From JAGVPT01 sp963717445 (GTDB lineage Bacteria > Bacteroidota > Ignavibacteria > UBA10030 > UBA8401), in contig OY970334.1 in assembly GCA_963717445.1 (NCBI GenBank), forward strand, positions 3,410,001-3,474,000: DNA of 64,000 nt. The letters run 5' to 3'. Positions within the stretch are counted from its first letter, which is position 1, and each line of letters opens with the position of its first letter. The translations under genes were made by a program, and so were the position numbers. Below the pieces are notes generated by a model that saw nothing but the letters and a program-made list of their open reading frames with translations, did not search any database and was not told the origin of the DNA. Below, piece after piece: positions 45,413 through 55,235 of this stretch.

Positions 45413-46756
45413 CTACACCGGCCGGTGATACCCTCGATTGTCCGGACGCCTTTTCCGGAACGGTTTGTGAAAAATACTTTTATTCTCGGTGGAATGGTCT
45501 CCCCGTTCGCGTCCCCGTTGTCTCTCCTCCCATGTTCCTCTCGGTTTATCGAACTGGCGACTACGATCTGTATGATGCGCCGTTCTTGCGGTTTCGTTGG
45601 TATGCCCGGCTTCTGCAGGTTTTTTCGTATCGTCAAATCCGGGATATTTTTTTAGCTCGAACCGCTTTCCGACAAAGTACTCAATCTTTCGCAGATATTC
45701 CTGCTCGTTGCGCGCCACAAAAGTGAGCGCATCTCCTTTCGATGTAGCCCGTCCAGTCCGTCCGATGCGGTGAATATAGTCTTCGGCAAACGCCGGTGTA
45801 TCGAAATTGACGACGTGCGTAATGCCTTCTACGTCGATGCCGCGCGCGGCGATATCGGTCGCAACAAGAACTTTAAAGTCGCCGTGTTTGAACCCGGCGA
45901 GCGCCCGTTGTCGCTGCGCTTGTGTCCGGTTGGAGTGGATTGCAACCGACTTGATTCCTTTCCGCTCGAGGCGGTGGGAGATTTTGTCCGCACCATGCTT
46001 CGTCCTCGAAAATACCAGCACGCTTTCCATCTGCGCTGATTCGAGAATGTGGAGAAGCAAATCAACCTTCAGTTCCTGGTGGATGGAGTAAAAATGCTGC
46101 GTGACGGTTTCAACGGGCTTGCGCTGCTCGCCGACTTCGATGAACTCCGGATGTTTCTGAATATTTGCAGTCAGCGCGCGAACCTCCTTCGACATTGTCG
46201 CCGAAAAAAGCATCGTCTGCCGATGTGCCGGCACTTTGGCAATAATTTTCCGCACATCTTGAATAAATCCCATGTCGAACATCCTGTCCGCTTCGTCAAG
46301 GACGAGCACTTCCACATTCGAAAGGTCGATACTCCGGCGTTCGAGGTGGTCGAGCAGCCGCCCCGGCGTTGCAACGACGATGTCGATGCCGCGGCGCAGC
46401 CGCTTCATTTGATTTTGGATATTCACTCCGCCGAAAACAGCCAGGCTTTGTAAACTCATGAACCGTCCGTACGCAGTGATCGAATCCTCAATCTGTTGCG
46501 CAAGTTCCCGCGTCGGTGTAAGTATCAACGCTCGAACTCCGCGATGTTTCACGTGGATGTCGGCGGAGAGCCGGTTCAAGATCGGGAGGACGAACGCTGC
46601 GGTCTTTCCTGTTCCGGTTTGAGCACAGCCGATAACATCTTTGCCTGCAAGCGCCGCGGGGATCGCCCGTGATTGAATCATGGTCGGTGCAGTGTAGCCG
46701 GTGGCAAGAATTCCCTGCACCAATCGGTCATTGAGGCCGAGTTTTGAAAAAGACAT
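45413..46756 (-). CDS. DEAD-box RNA helicase, RhlE-like
   Basis: This 447-residue helicase has all the family motifs: Q motif TAPTMIQSRAIPAAL, Walker A AQTGTGKTAAF, PTRELAQQ, VLDEADRMFDMGF, SAT, DIAARGID and HRIGRTGRATSKGD. A charged Arg/His-rich tail of about 70 residues follows the core, as in RhlE and CsdA relatives, and probably binds RNA. AAAGGA precedes the start. It would act in ribosome assembly or RNA turnover. A 232-base untranslated gap lies upstream, consistent with the long leaders often seen for such helicases. Confidence 0.94.
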   Translation of the reverse strand: MSFSKLGLNDRLVQGILATGYTAPTMIQSRAIPAALAGKDVIGCAQTGTGKTAAFVLPILNRLSADIHVKHRGVRALILTPTRELAQQIEDSITAYGRFMSLQSLAVFGGVNIQNQMKRLRRGIDIVVATPGRLLDHLERRSIDLSNVEVLVLDEADRMFDMGFIQDVRKIIAKVPAHRQTMLFSATMSKEVRALTANIQKHPEFIEVGEQRKPVETVTQHFYSIHQELKVDLLLHILESAQMESVLVFSRTKHGADKISHRLERKGIKSVAIHSNRTQAQRQRALAGFKHGDFKVLVATDIAARGIDVEGITHVVNFDTPAFAEDYIHRIGRTGRATSKGDALTFVARNEQEYLRKIEYFVGKRFELKKYPGFDDTKKPAEAGHTNETARTAHHTDRSRQFDKPRGTWEERQRGRERGDHSTENKSIFHKPFRKRRPDNRGYHRPV

Positions 46757-46988
46757 AAAAATCCTTTAGTGATAAATGGGGAGACGCGCTGCGTAAAGAT
46801 GGAAAATTGCGGAAGGCACATCGAGGGAGCGATACCTGTTTCCCGAACCGCGGCAAGAGCTCTATGGCGCCTTGCTGCTAACCTCAGCTTCTAATCATCG
46901 GAGAGCGAGTCTCAAATTTCCGCTTCCAATCGTATCAAGCTCGGATGCGGGGCAACAGTGTTAAGATACGACTTTTACCGTCAGTATC

Positions 46989-47546
46989 CTAATGAATAAT
47001 GATTTGATTCTTATCGACACCCGTGCTGTCTGCAGGGGAGGCAGGCTTTGCGGGGGGATTCGCCAGCACGCGGTCCGGAACGACCCAGGCTCCTTTGTAT
47101 CCTTTTTCAATGAAGCCGTCGACAGCGAGGTTCGCGTCGGCCCGGTTTGTGTAGTCCCCAACGCGGACTTTGTATGCCGGTGCGTCGTACACCATGTACA
47201 CCCATTGAACGGGAAGTTCGAGGTTAAGAGAGTTACGGACTGAAACCGCTTCGTCATAATTGTTGGAAGCGAAAACCTGAATGCGAAACCCCTGAACGGT
47301 TTCCGGTTCGGCGACTGTGAACGTTTCAACGGGGACATCTACGATTGGCCGTGGCTGGTTTTCTTTTTTGTGCAGAAGCTCAATATCCGTGTCGTACTCG
47401 GAAGGCTTGAATGACTTTTCGAACGTGCTCAACTTTTCTTTTCTGACCGGAGGAAGGGAGTCTGCGGCGGTCCGGACAAAAGCAAGAGTATTGTCGGTTG
47501 CAACAAACACAGCGATGAACGAGAGAACGACAACGTTAAGATTCAC
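46989..47546 (-). CDS. SPOR-domain protein
   Basis: This 185-residue protein has a hydrophobic N terminus (VVVLSFIAVFVATDNTLA), a linker and a C-terminal SPOR domain starting GFRIQVFASNNYDEA and ending YKGAWVVPD. SPOR domains bind denuded glycan strands at division sites. The gene overlaps a second SPOR gene by four bases (ATGA), so the two are made together. A short Pro/Ala tail follows the domain. Confidence 0.85.
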   Translation of the reverse strand: MNLNVVVLSFIAVFVATDNTLAFVRTAADSLPPVRKEKLSTFEKSFKPSEYDTDIELLHKKENQPRPIVDVPVETFTVAEPETVQGFRIQVFASNNYDEAVSVRNSLNLELPVQWVYMVYDAPAYKVRVGDYTNRADANLAVDGFIEKGYKGAWVVPDRVLANPPAKPASPADSTGVDKNQIIIH

Positions 47547-48118
47547 CGCCTCATCTCCGCGACCCAGGCGTCTTTGTATTCCTTCGGATGTTGTTGCCGG
47601 ATCGTTTTCAAAAATTTCAATGCTTCTTTGAGCTTGGAAAAATTCCCAACTGTTACACGGTACATTTTTATCGGTTTATCGTAGAATTGGTAAACCGGCT
47701 TTTTGTACCGTTGTTGCGCGATTTTTTTTGCCCGGTCGGCATTGCTTAAAACACGGAAGGCGCCGAGTTGGACACTGTAGTATTTTTTCTTCAGCGAACG
47801 TCGCGATGACTTCAAGTGATTCATTCCATGGTGACGTGTAATCACCTCCGCCTCAATCGTATCTTCTTGGGTGACGAACCCTTCTTGTTTTCCCGAAGAG
47901 GAGAGCCGCTGACTGGGGGAGGTTTTTGGGGTGGGAAGTTGCTGGCTCTGAGAGTACGCGGTGTCCGTGGAAGGTACTGAAGCATCTTTTTGCGTCGTTT
48001 CGGAAGACGAGCACCCGCCAACGATAAGGCTTGTTATCAAAACAATGAACAGCAACAAGGAGGCGGTTTGGGAGGCTGTCCGGTAAGGCTGGAGCCTAGT
48101 GTGGCCGATGGATCTCAA
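47543..48118 (-). CDS. SPOR-domain lipoprotein
   Basis: This protein of about 191 residues has a lipoprotein signal (LLLFIVLITSLIVGGCSSS, cysteine near residue 35) and a C-terminal SPOR domain (YYSVQLGAFRVLSNADRAKK to EYKDAWVAEM). The frame runs far upstream, but that part is the shadow of deoC. The TTG at 48118 overlaps the deoC stop (TTGA) and is the best start. It is probably a cell-envelope protein acting with the overlapping SPOR gene downstream. Confidence 0.78.
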   Translation of the reverse strand: MRSIGHTRLQPYRTASQTASLLLFIVLITSLIVGGCSSSETTQKDASVPSTDTAYSQSQQLPTPKTSPSQRLSSSGKQEGFVTQEDTIEAEVITRHHGMNHLKSSRRSLKKKYYSVQLGAFRVLSNADRAKKIAQQRYKKPVYQFYDKPIKMYRVTVGNFSKLKEALKFLKTIRQQHPKEYKDAWVAEMRR

Positions 48119-48988
48119 TAGCCGCCTCCCGCTGTAGTGGTTCCGCCGGCGATTGCAACGCTGGCACTTGCTCCGATCCTGTCTGCGCCGCTCGCTACAA
48201 GCTTCAATGCATCCTCGCGGCTTCTTACCCCGCCCGATGCTTTTACACCCATTGCGCTGCCGACGACGAAGCGCATCAATGCGATGTCTCCGGTTGTTGC
48301 ACCCCCTTTTGAAAAGCCGGTGGAAGTCTTCACAAAATCGGCGCCGGCGCATTTCGCCAGCATGCATGCCTTGATTTTCTCTTCATCGGTGAGCAACCCC
48401 GTTTCAATAATTACTTTTGTCAGGGCATGGTACCGCTTTGCAGGTACTCACAACCGCAAAAATATCGCTCTCAACATATTCGTAATCGCCCGACTTAAGT
48501 CTTCCCACATTAATGACCATATCGACTTCGCGTGCCCCGTCCCGTATTGCACGTTCTGCTTCGAACGCTTTCGTTTCAGACGAAGTCGCGCCGAGCGGAA
48601 AACCGATCACTGTGCAGACTTTCACATCGGTATCCTTCAACAATTTTGCGCAGAGGGGGACGTAGGATGGGTTGATGCAAACGCTAGCGAAATGAAATTT
48701 CTTCGCTTCATTAGTGAGTTTTTCAATCTGGTCCACCGTTGCTTCCGGTTTGAGCAGGGTATGGTCGATCATTCTGGCAAGGTCGGGTTCAACGCCCCCC
48801 GCGGCATCCACACCAACGCCTGCTGTAATCCGCGAGGCGCCGCTGGTAACAATGTTCTTTACCCCCTCTTTGTTATGTATGACGCACATACCATCGGTAC
48901 ATACACCATCTTTACAACATTCATGAGGGGCATTTCTTTCCTTCAACACGTCTTCAACTATTTGGGAAATGAGTTGATGCCTATTCAT
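48115..48988 (-). pseudogene. deoC: deoxyribose-phosphate aldolase, frameshifted
   Basis: Two frames (48404-48988 and 48115-48396) together form DeoC of about 290 residues. The first has ARMIDHTLLKPEATVDQIEK, FASVCINPSYVP, VCTVIGFPLGA and EVDMVINVG. The second has VIIETGLLTDEEKI, the Schiff-base lysine in GADFVKTSTGFSKGGAT and VKASGGVRSREDA. The register changes near 48430, where the strand reads GCGGTACCATG. Removing one base there joins the parts without a stop. The first 70 residues are an unusual extension with five cysteines (ECCKDGVCTDGMC). The enzyme splits deoxyribose-5-phosphate in nucleoside salvage. Confidence 0.85.
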
Positions 48989-49364
48989 TTGAGAAAAGAG
49001 GGATCGTTTTTGGAGAATTTAGAATATCTGCAACATGTCGAGAGAAGTGAGGGCTTTCGAACGATAAGATTGCGATTGCTAAAGGCTCTTTTCCGCTCGC
49101 TTTTCATTTTTTGCCGAGGGGAATTCTTTCAATATATCATAAATTCTTAAATTTACAAGAGTGATATCCAAAGTGAAACGCGCATTGCTGTGCTTGACTG
49201 ATCAAGCCGCTCCCTGTTTTCAAAATATGCTGGGGGTTTAATTGACGTCGACGTGTTAAAATATCAAAATAAATCCGTAATCAAAATAGGAAATATCCTT
49301 GTATGATTTGCGTCACTTAGAACGATCCCGGAATAATGCTCGCTTGGCCATTTTTAAACAATCA
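48989..49364. other. 376-base gap, nothing recognised
   Basis: Upstream of deoC and downstream of the PabBC gene. I see no coding-like frame, RNA gene or clear hairpin with T-run. It presumably holds the deoC promoter. Confidence 0.5.
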
Positions 49365-51134
49365 CTATGCTATAAGTTCGACTTTTCGCATTCCCCGGAG
49401 AGAGTTGCAAATGAAAATGGCATCTGCCGCGCGCAAATCCTGGAGAGACAATATTTTTTCTGAAGCCTCCGGTGTATTTTCAAGAATGTGTCGGCGATGC
49501 ACTCCGGGTAAAAGTCCGCATAGATGGGGGGGAGTATAAAGTTTTCCTTCCTGTTCAATAAAAACGTTGCTGATCGCACCTTCTGTTATCTCGCCTCTTT
49601 CATTACAGAACAAGACATCATCGCAACCATTCTGAAAAGCTCTCTCAAGCTCTGAATCATAAACTTGCCGGCGCGTTGTTTTGTGAAAGAGAAATTTATC
49701 GCCCGATGAAGTTCGTAGAGGAGAGAGAGTGACTTTTCCCGTCGAAGAGATGTTCGATAAGGGTTGATTTTCAATTGTGACGGTACCGGTCGATTCCAAC
49801 AGGAGCCGTACTTTATATACGGATCCTTTCGATAAATGGTTTTCGTTCGAGGTGAGTTCGCGAAGCACGTGTTCTCTGTCGATCGTGAAACCGAAGTACC
49901 CCGCCGAGGCACAAAGCCGGTCCAGATGAAATGACAGCAGCCGATATTCGCCGTTCCAGAGAATACTTTCGACGAGATGGAATTGTTCTAATGGCTGTGT
50001 CAGAAACTCCGCTTTCAATTGGCACTCCTCGTATTCCCGGCGCGCATCGGAATCGAAGACGATGCCGCTGCCGATTCCCATTTCTCCTTTGGCGCCGTCG
50101 ATAACGAGCGTCCGTATAGCAACATTGAACATGGCTTCGTTCTCAGGGGAGAAATATCCTATTGCTCCTGTGTAGACTCCACGAGGCTCGTGTTCGATCC
50201 GGCGAATGATTTGCATTGTGCGGATTTTCGGAGCCCCGGTGACCGAGCCGCTCGGGAACACGCTCTTGAACAGCTCGTAGAGCGGAAGCTTGTTTCGCAG
50301 CGTTCCCTGGATAGTCAACGTCATTTGAAAAAGCGTCTCGTACTTTTCAACGGCGAACATCTCCTTCACCACAACTGAACCGATTTCGGCGACGCGTCCG
50401 ATATCGTTTCGGAGCAAGTCGACGATCATCAAATTTTCACTCCGGTTTTTTTCGTCGTTTTGTAACCAGTTCTTGATCGATTCATCCTCGGATAAATATT
50501 TTCCCCGCCGGGCCGTTCCTTTCATCGGTCTTGTGGTTATTGTCCTGCCGGAGAGCTTAAAAAAGAGCTCGGGTGAAAAGGAGAGAATGTCCTTGCCCTT
50601 CGCGTTGATAAATGCGCCGTAACCCACTTTTTGTTTTTCTCTCAGCGCAGCAAAGCAGGCAGTCGGTGAGCCGTCGAATTCAAACGTATATTTGTCGGTA
50701 AAGTTGACTTGATATGTATCGCCGGCAACAATATAATCTTTGACGATTTCTATGGCTTTATTGTACTCGGGTTCGGAGATTTTCAAAGAACAGCGCTTCA
50801 ATGAAAATTTTGACCCACTGCTTCGGGGAATGATCGGCTGTTCCCCCTCAAAGGTTCCGGATTGATGATTAAAGACTAGGGGAGAGCGATAGACACCAAA
50901 CCATGCCAGCGGCAGAGAAGAACGAAGCGGCACTTCAGGGGTAATATTTTCAAAATGGTAGCCGCATTCGTAAGCGAAATATCCGGCGACAAAGAAACCG
51001 TTCCCGATGCTTTCTTCAATCTCCGAAAAAAGCCCGGGTAAATCTTCAAGTTCATCGATAGAAATGATTCTCACGGGTCGAAGGAAAAAGAAACTGCGTT
51101 TATTCTCGCTGTCGAAGCGGGAGGATTCGAGCAA
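49365..51134 (-). CDS. pabBC: bifunctional aminodeoxychorismate synthase component I / aminodeoxychorismate lyase (PabB-PabC fusion)
   Basis: This fused protein of at least 589 residues makes 4-aminobenzoate for folate. The N-terminal chorismate-binding domain has GDTYQVNFTDKY, the TRPMKGTARRG motif, NLMIVDLLRNDIGRVAEIG and SGSVTGAPKIRTMQIIRRIE. From about residue 395 the PLP class IV lyase domain has the lysine in FLFHKTTRRQ and GEITEGAISNVF. The TTG at 51134 is the first canonical start in frame, but coding-like sequence (FTLLPATYYALLEDQKDFV) continues about 25 codons upstream with no start codon. A single extra G at 51216-51220 would connect it to a TTG right after the esterase stop, so the 5' end is probably disturbed. 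Confidence 0.88.
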   Translation of the reverse strand: MLESSRFDSENKRSFFFLRPVRIISIDELEDLPGLFSEIEESIGNGFFVAGYFAYECGYHFENITPEVPLRSSLPLAWFGVYRSPLVFNHQSGTFEGEQPIIPRSSGSKFSLKRCSLKISEPEYNKAIEIVKDYIVAGDTYQVNFTDKYTFEFDGSPTACFAALREKQKVGYGAFINAKGKDILSFSPELFFKLSGRTITTRPMKGTARRGKYLSEDESIKNWLQNDEKNRSENLMIVDLLRNDIGRVAEIGSVVVKEMFAVEKYETLFQMTLTIQGTLRNKLPLYELFKSVFPSGSVTGAPKIRTMQIIRRIEHEPRGVYTGAIGYFSPENEAMFNVAIRTLVIDGAKGEMGIGSGIVFDSDARREYEECQLKAEFLTQPLEQFHLVESILWNGEYRLLSFHLDRLCASAGYFGFTIDREHVLRELTSNENHLSKGSVYKVRLLLESTGTVTIENQPLSNISSTGKVTLSPLRTSSGDKFLFHKTTRRQVYDSELERAFQNGCDDVLFCNERGEITEGAISNVFIEQEGKLYTPPHLCGLLPGVHRRHILENTPEASEKILSLQDLRAADAIFICNSLRGMRKVELIA

Positions 51135-51222
51135 AACAAAATCCTTTTGATCCTCGAGGAGTGCGTAGTATGTTGCAGGAAGGAGAGTGAACGTATTAAA
51201 TGGCTGAATGATGAGTACCCAA

Positions 51223-52452
51223 TTATTTCGTCAAGATATTCTTCTGAACCCTTTCGCGAGTTTTTGTTCTTGTCGCGGCGTAGGGGAAAAGGGCTTTCAA
51301 AATATCGCGGGTATGTGCGCGCCAATTTCCCCAACTATGCCCTTCGTGGTATTCCGCGTACGTTACGTCGTATCCTTTAGCAATAAGTAGATCGCGAAAC
51401 ATTCGATTGAGATCGAGGAATACATAGCTCGTGCTTGAAAGATCGTAGGTGCCGACATTGAGATAAAATTTTGCATGAATTTTCGGACCGTTCTGAATCG
51501 GTGCACAAAGCAGATCCGTGATGGTGCTCGACTGTCCGCCGGCCAGGCCGAACGTCCCGGGGTAGTGTATTGCGAGGTAGAGTGCGATATGCCCGCCATC
51601 CGACGATCCCATCGTTCCTCGCTGCGAGCCGCGCGTATCGGTGCGGTAAGCGGAATCGATATACGGAACCAATTCTTTGACCATGAAATTTGTAAACCGG
51701 GCGATTTTCCCCAGCCGGTATTCCCCAGCCCGGTCTCTGCCGGGCGGAACAAAGATGCCGATGATCGGCCGAATTTTTTTTGCCGCGATCATATTGTCCA
51801 GCACGTTTGCCATCGAAGCAAGTGATAGATAATCGGCCCCATCATGAACGTAGAGTGCCGGATATCGGAGTGACGTTGACGTGTAGCGGGGCGGCAGGTA
51901 CACCATGATGGTCCGGCTGTCGCCGGTGAAAACACTCGTGAAAATAAAAGAAGAAATCGTCCCGTGCGGTATTGCAGGGTTATATTGTATTTCTACCGGC
52001 TGCACGTACGACGGCATAGCAAGTTCGGAATTTTGGCCGAAGCCGCCTTTGATTATATGCGGGTTCAATGTGTCGAGCATCCAATTTCCATCCTTGATGA
52101 ATTTGTAATCTATGCGGGCATCCGGCTCAAATTTTTTCCCAACGTAATATAAGTTCGTGGCCGAAATGTTCGTCATAGGGTCGCCATTTGCTGACCATTG
52201 CGTATAGTCGCCAGTGACAGTGATGATGGAATCGACCTTTCCCCTGTATATAAAAAACGCCATCGAATCTTCCGCTATAGGAAAACCTTTCGGCCTCCGC
52301 GCAGTCATGAAACTATCGGCAATGGCCGCGCGTCTTGACGTGTCTTCACTTTCGATGCGATGAAGAAAGCTGTTAAAGGCAGGTCCTGTTTGGGAAGTTG
52401 CACTATGAACGATGATGAAAAGGAATAACGCAATGGCCGGCGATTTCTGCAT
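51223..52452 (-). CDS. secreted esterase, enterochelin-esterase-like
   Basis: This protein of about 409 residues has a signal peptide (FLFIIVHSATSQ), an N-terminal carbohydrate-module-like domain (VTGDYTQWSANGDPM to MLDTLNPHII) and an alpha/beta hydrolase domain of the esterase D/Fes type. The hydrolase domain has MVYLPPRYTS, YVHDGADY, the nucleophile in MGSSDGGH and a late histidine in EYHEGHSWGNW. The substrate is unknown. The ATG at 52452 is preferred; a TTG eight codons upstream overlaps the valS stop (TTGA) and is possible. It lies between valS and pabBC. Confidence 0.87.
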   Translation of the reverse strand: MQKSPAIALFLFIIVHSATSQTGPAFNSFLHRIESEDTSRRAAIADSFMTARRPKGFPIAEDSMAFFIYRGKVDSIITVTGDYTQWSANGDPMTNISATNLYYVGKKFEPDARIDYKFIKDGNWMLDTLNPHIIKGGFGQNSELAMPSYVQPVEIQYNPAIPHGTISSFIFTSVFTGDSRTIMVYLPPRYTSTSLRYPALYVHDGADYLSLASMANVLDNMIAAKKIRPIIGIFVPPGRDRAGEYRLGKIARFTNFMVKELVPYIDSAYRTDTRGSQRGTMGSSDGGHIALYLAIHYPGTFGLAGGQSSTITDLLCAPIQNGPKIHAKFYLNVGTYDLSSTSYVFLDLNRMFRDLLIAKGYDVTYAEYHEGHSWGNWRAHTRDILKALFPYAATRTKTRERVQKNILTK

Positions 52453-52472
52453 GGAATAATTTTTCAACCGGA

Positions 52473-55160
52473 TCAATTCTTCAATTGCTCCAAGCTGGCG
52501 TTCAGCTTGTCGATTGTGTGTTGGAAATTTTCCTGTTTGTATTTTTCTTTTTGGATGACATCTGCCGGCGCTTTTCCTGCAAAGTTAGGGTTTTCCAGCT
52601 TTGCCCTGACCGCTTTCAATTGTCCTTCGAGGCGGGAGATTTCCTTTACAAGCCGGCTCCGCTCCACCTCGATATCGATTAATCCCTGTAAGGGAATGAA
52701 GACTTCCTGCCCTTGCACGACGGAACTTGCTGAAAAGCCGGGCTTTGGGAGATTTGTGCCAAGGGAAAGCGAGTGGATCTTTGCCATCCGTTCGAGTGCC
52801 GGTCGATTTGATTCGAGCACGCTCATTTTTATTTCATCATGGCAATTGACGACAAGGTCAATCTCTTTTGTAGGAGGCAGGTTCATTTCACTGCGGACGG
52901 TACGAATCGCGCTGATCACGTTTTGAAGGAATCCCATCTCGGAGTTTGCCTTTGCATTAATCAACGATTCGTCAAAAACGGGCCATGGCGATCTCATGAT
53001 GCTCTCGTCCGATTTTCGTTCGCTCAGGTGCTGCCAAATTTCTTCCGTCACAAAAGGCATAAAAGGGTGCAAAAGTTTCAACGTCTCTTCATAGATCCGA
53101 ATTGCGCGGTTAACGATTGCGCGTTTCAAATTGACATCGCTCGTTTCGGCGATCCTGTTTTTTGCGAACTCGACGTACCAATCGCAGAAATCGTGCCACA
53201 TGAAATCGTACAACATTTTCGCCGCTTCGTTGACACGGAGATTCTCAAGGGCGGCAGTTGTTTCTTTCGCCGTTGCATTGAACCGTGAGAGGATCCACGT
53301 ATCCGACAGGTCATTGGGAGGATTCGCGCTGACGATTGCAATGTCTGACAGAGAATTAGTAGCGATGGCATCGCGATTCATGAGCAGGAACCGTCCCGCG
53401 TTCCAAATTTTATTTGCGAAGTTCCTTCCCATCTCGCATTTTTCGTTCGAATAGAGTACATCCTGCCCGATTGGTGCAAGGTACAGAACTGTGAACCGCA
53501 AAGCGTCTGCACCGTATGTCGCGATCACATCGAGCGGGTCCGGAGAATTGCCGAGCGATTTGCTCATCTTTCGCCCCTGCATATCGCGGATGATGCTGGT
53601 AAAGTAGACATGCTTGAAGGGAATTTTTCCCCTGAATTCCAACCCGGCCATGATCATCCGTGCAACCCAGAAGAAAATGATGTCCGGCGCAGTGATGAGC
53701 GTCTCGGTTGGATAAAAATAATTTAAATCCTCGTTTTCTTTCGGCCAATCAAACACCGAAAAAGGCCAGAGCCATGACGAGAACCAAGTGTCGAGCACAT
53801 CGTCGTCTTGTTTCAAGTTTTCAGCGGTGAACTTTGAATTTTGAGCCTTTAATTTTGCCGACGCCTCTTCAATGCTTCGAGCTACGATCATACTTCCGTC
53901 GGGGAGGTAGTAAACCGGGATTCTGTGCCCCCACCAGAGCTGGCGGGAGATGCACCAATCGCGTATGTTCATCATCCAATGTTCGTAGACTTTCGTCCAC
54001 CGTTCGGGATAAAACTTTATATCGCCGCCCACTACAGCCCGCAACGCTTTTTCGGCGAGCGGTTTCATTCGCACGAACCATTGGTCGGAAAGATACGGCT
54101 CGATGACTGTATCGCAGCGGTAGCAATGTCCGACGCTGTGAACGTGGTCCTCGGTTTTTTCCAGCAGCCCTTCCTTTTCCAGGTCGCGAAGGATTTCCTT
54201 CCTGCATTCATAGCGGTCAAGGCCGCGATATTTGTTGGGAACGTACTCGTTCATTTTTCCCGAAGTATCCATCACAATCATTTTTTCCAAACCGTGCCGT
54301 TCGCCGATTTGATAGTCGTTCGGGTCGTGTGCCGGCGTTACTTTAACTGCTCCTGTTCCGAACGATATATCGACAAAATCATCGGCGATGATATGGATGA
54401 TGCGGTTGGCAATTGGAAGCCGGAGCGTTTTTCCGATGAGATGTTTGTAGCGGTCGTCTTTTGGGTTGACAGCAACGGCAGTATCGCCGAGCATTGTTTC
54501 GGGGCGCGTTGTCGCCACTGTGACGAACTCGTCAGCACGTTCGAGCGGGTATTTGATATACCAGAGGTGGCCGTTGCTTTCAGAAAAATTCACCTCATCG
54601 TCGCTCAGTGCGGTATGGTCTCTCGGGCACCAATTGACGATGTACTTGCCTTTGTAGATCAATCCCTTTTCGTATAAACGCACGAACACTTCCTGCACGG
54701 CGTTCGACAGACCCTCGTCCATGGTGAAACGCTCGCGCTGCCAGTCGCATGATGTTCCAAGCTTGCGAAGCTGTTTGATGATCGTCCCGCCGTACAGTTC
54801 TTTCCACTGCCACACACGTTGAACAAATTGCTCGCGTCCTAATTCGCGCCGGGCGATCCCTTCTTTCATGAGAGATTTTTCTACAACATGTTGTGTTGCA
54901 ATGCCTGCGTGGTCAGTTCCGGGAACCCAACATGCTTCGTATCCCTGCATGCGCCGCCATCGGATAAAAACATCCTGCAATGTATTGTTGAGGACGTGGC
55001 CCATCGTGAGGATGCCGGTAATATTCGGAGGCGGAATGACGATGGTGTACGGTTTCTTGCTGCCGTCCGGTGTTGCGTGGAAGAAGCCGCTCGATTCCCA
55101 GAATTGGTACCATTTATCCTCGACTTCTTGAGGGGTGTAAGATTTCGGAAGTTCCTTCAT
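52473..55160 (-). CDS. valS: valyl-tRNA synthetase
   Basis: This 895-residue class I synthetase has PPPNITGILTMGHVLN (HIGH-type motif), the editing domain with TTRPETMLGDTAVAVNP and AHDPNDYQIG, the WCISRQLWWGHRIPVYY signature and KMSKS in GRKMSKSLGNSPDP. It ends in the ValRS-specific C-terminal coiled coil (ISRLEGQLKAVRAKLENPNF). All functional motifs are intact and the length is normal. It begins 75 bases after the CNBD gene. Confidence 0.97.
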   Translation of the reverse strand: MKELPKSYTPQEVEDKWYQFWESSGFFHATPDGSKKPYTIVIPPPNITGILTMGHVLNNTLQDVFIRWRRMQGYEACWVPGTDHAGIATQHVVEKSLMKEGIARRELGREQFVQRVWQWKELYGGTIIKQLRKLGTSCDWQRERFTMDEGLSNAVQEVFVRLYEKGLIYKGKYIVNWCPRDHTALSDDEVNFSESNGHLWYIKYPLERADEFVTVATTRPETMLGDTAVAVNPKDDRYKHLIGKTLRLPIANRIIHIIADDFVDISFGTGAVKVTPAHDPNDYQIGERHGLEKMIVMDTSGKMNEYVPNKYRGLDRYECRKEILRDLEKEGLLEKTEDHVHSVGHCYRCDTVIEPYLSDQWFVRMKPLAEKALRAVVGGDIKFYPERWTKVYEHWMMNIRDWCISRQLWWGHRIPVYYLPDGSMIVARSIEEASAKLKAQNSKFTAENLKQDDDVLDTWFSSWLWPFSVFDWPKENEDLNYFYPTETLITAPDIIFFWVARMIMAGLEFRGKIPFKHVYFTSIIRDMQGRKMSKSLGNSPDPLDVIATYGADALRFTVLYLAPIGQDVLYSNEKCEMGRNFANKIWNAGRFLLMNRDAIATNSLSDIAIVSANPPNDLSDTWILSRFNATAKETTAALENLRVNEAAKMLYDFMWHDFCDWYVEFAKNRIAETSDVNLKRAIVNRAIRIYEETLKLLHPFMPFVTEEIWQHLSERKSDESIMRSPWPVFDESLINAKANSEMGFLQNVISAIRTVRSEMNLPPTKEIDLVVNCHDEIKMSVLESNRPALERMAKIHSLSLGTNLPKPGFSASSVVQGQEVFIPLQGLIDIEVERSRLVKEISRLEGQLKAVRAKLENPNFAGKAPADVIQKEKYKQENFQHTIDKLNASLEQLKN

Positions 55161-55235
55161 TATACTTGTATTGTTAAGAATGATGAGTGAGTGCGAAAGC
55201 CGGGGGTGATCGGTACGGCTTAAACCCGGAGGGGA

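Noticed and set aside
48119..48367. N-terminal extension of the SPOR lipoprotein frame
   Set aside because: The extra 83 residues are Arg/Cys-rich and out of frame over deoC; the lipoprotein signal starts after 48118.
48137..49150. 337-codon plus-strand open frame
   Set aside because: Antisense to deoC and its upstream gap; the deoC motifs on the minus strand explain the region.
53925..54677. 250-codon plus-strand open frame
   Set aside because: Antisense to valS with no motifs of its own.
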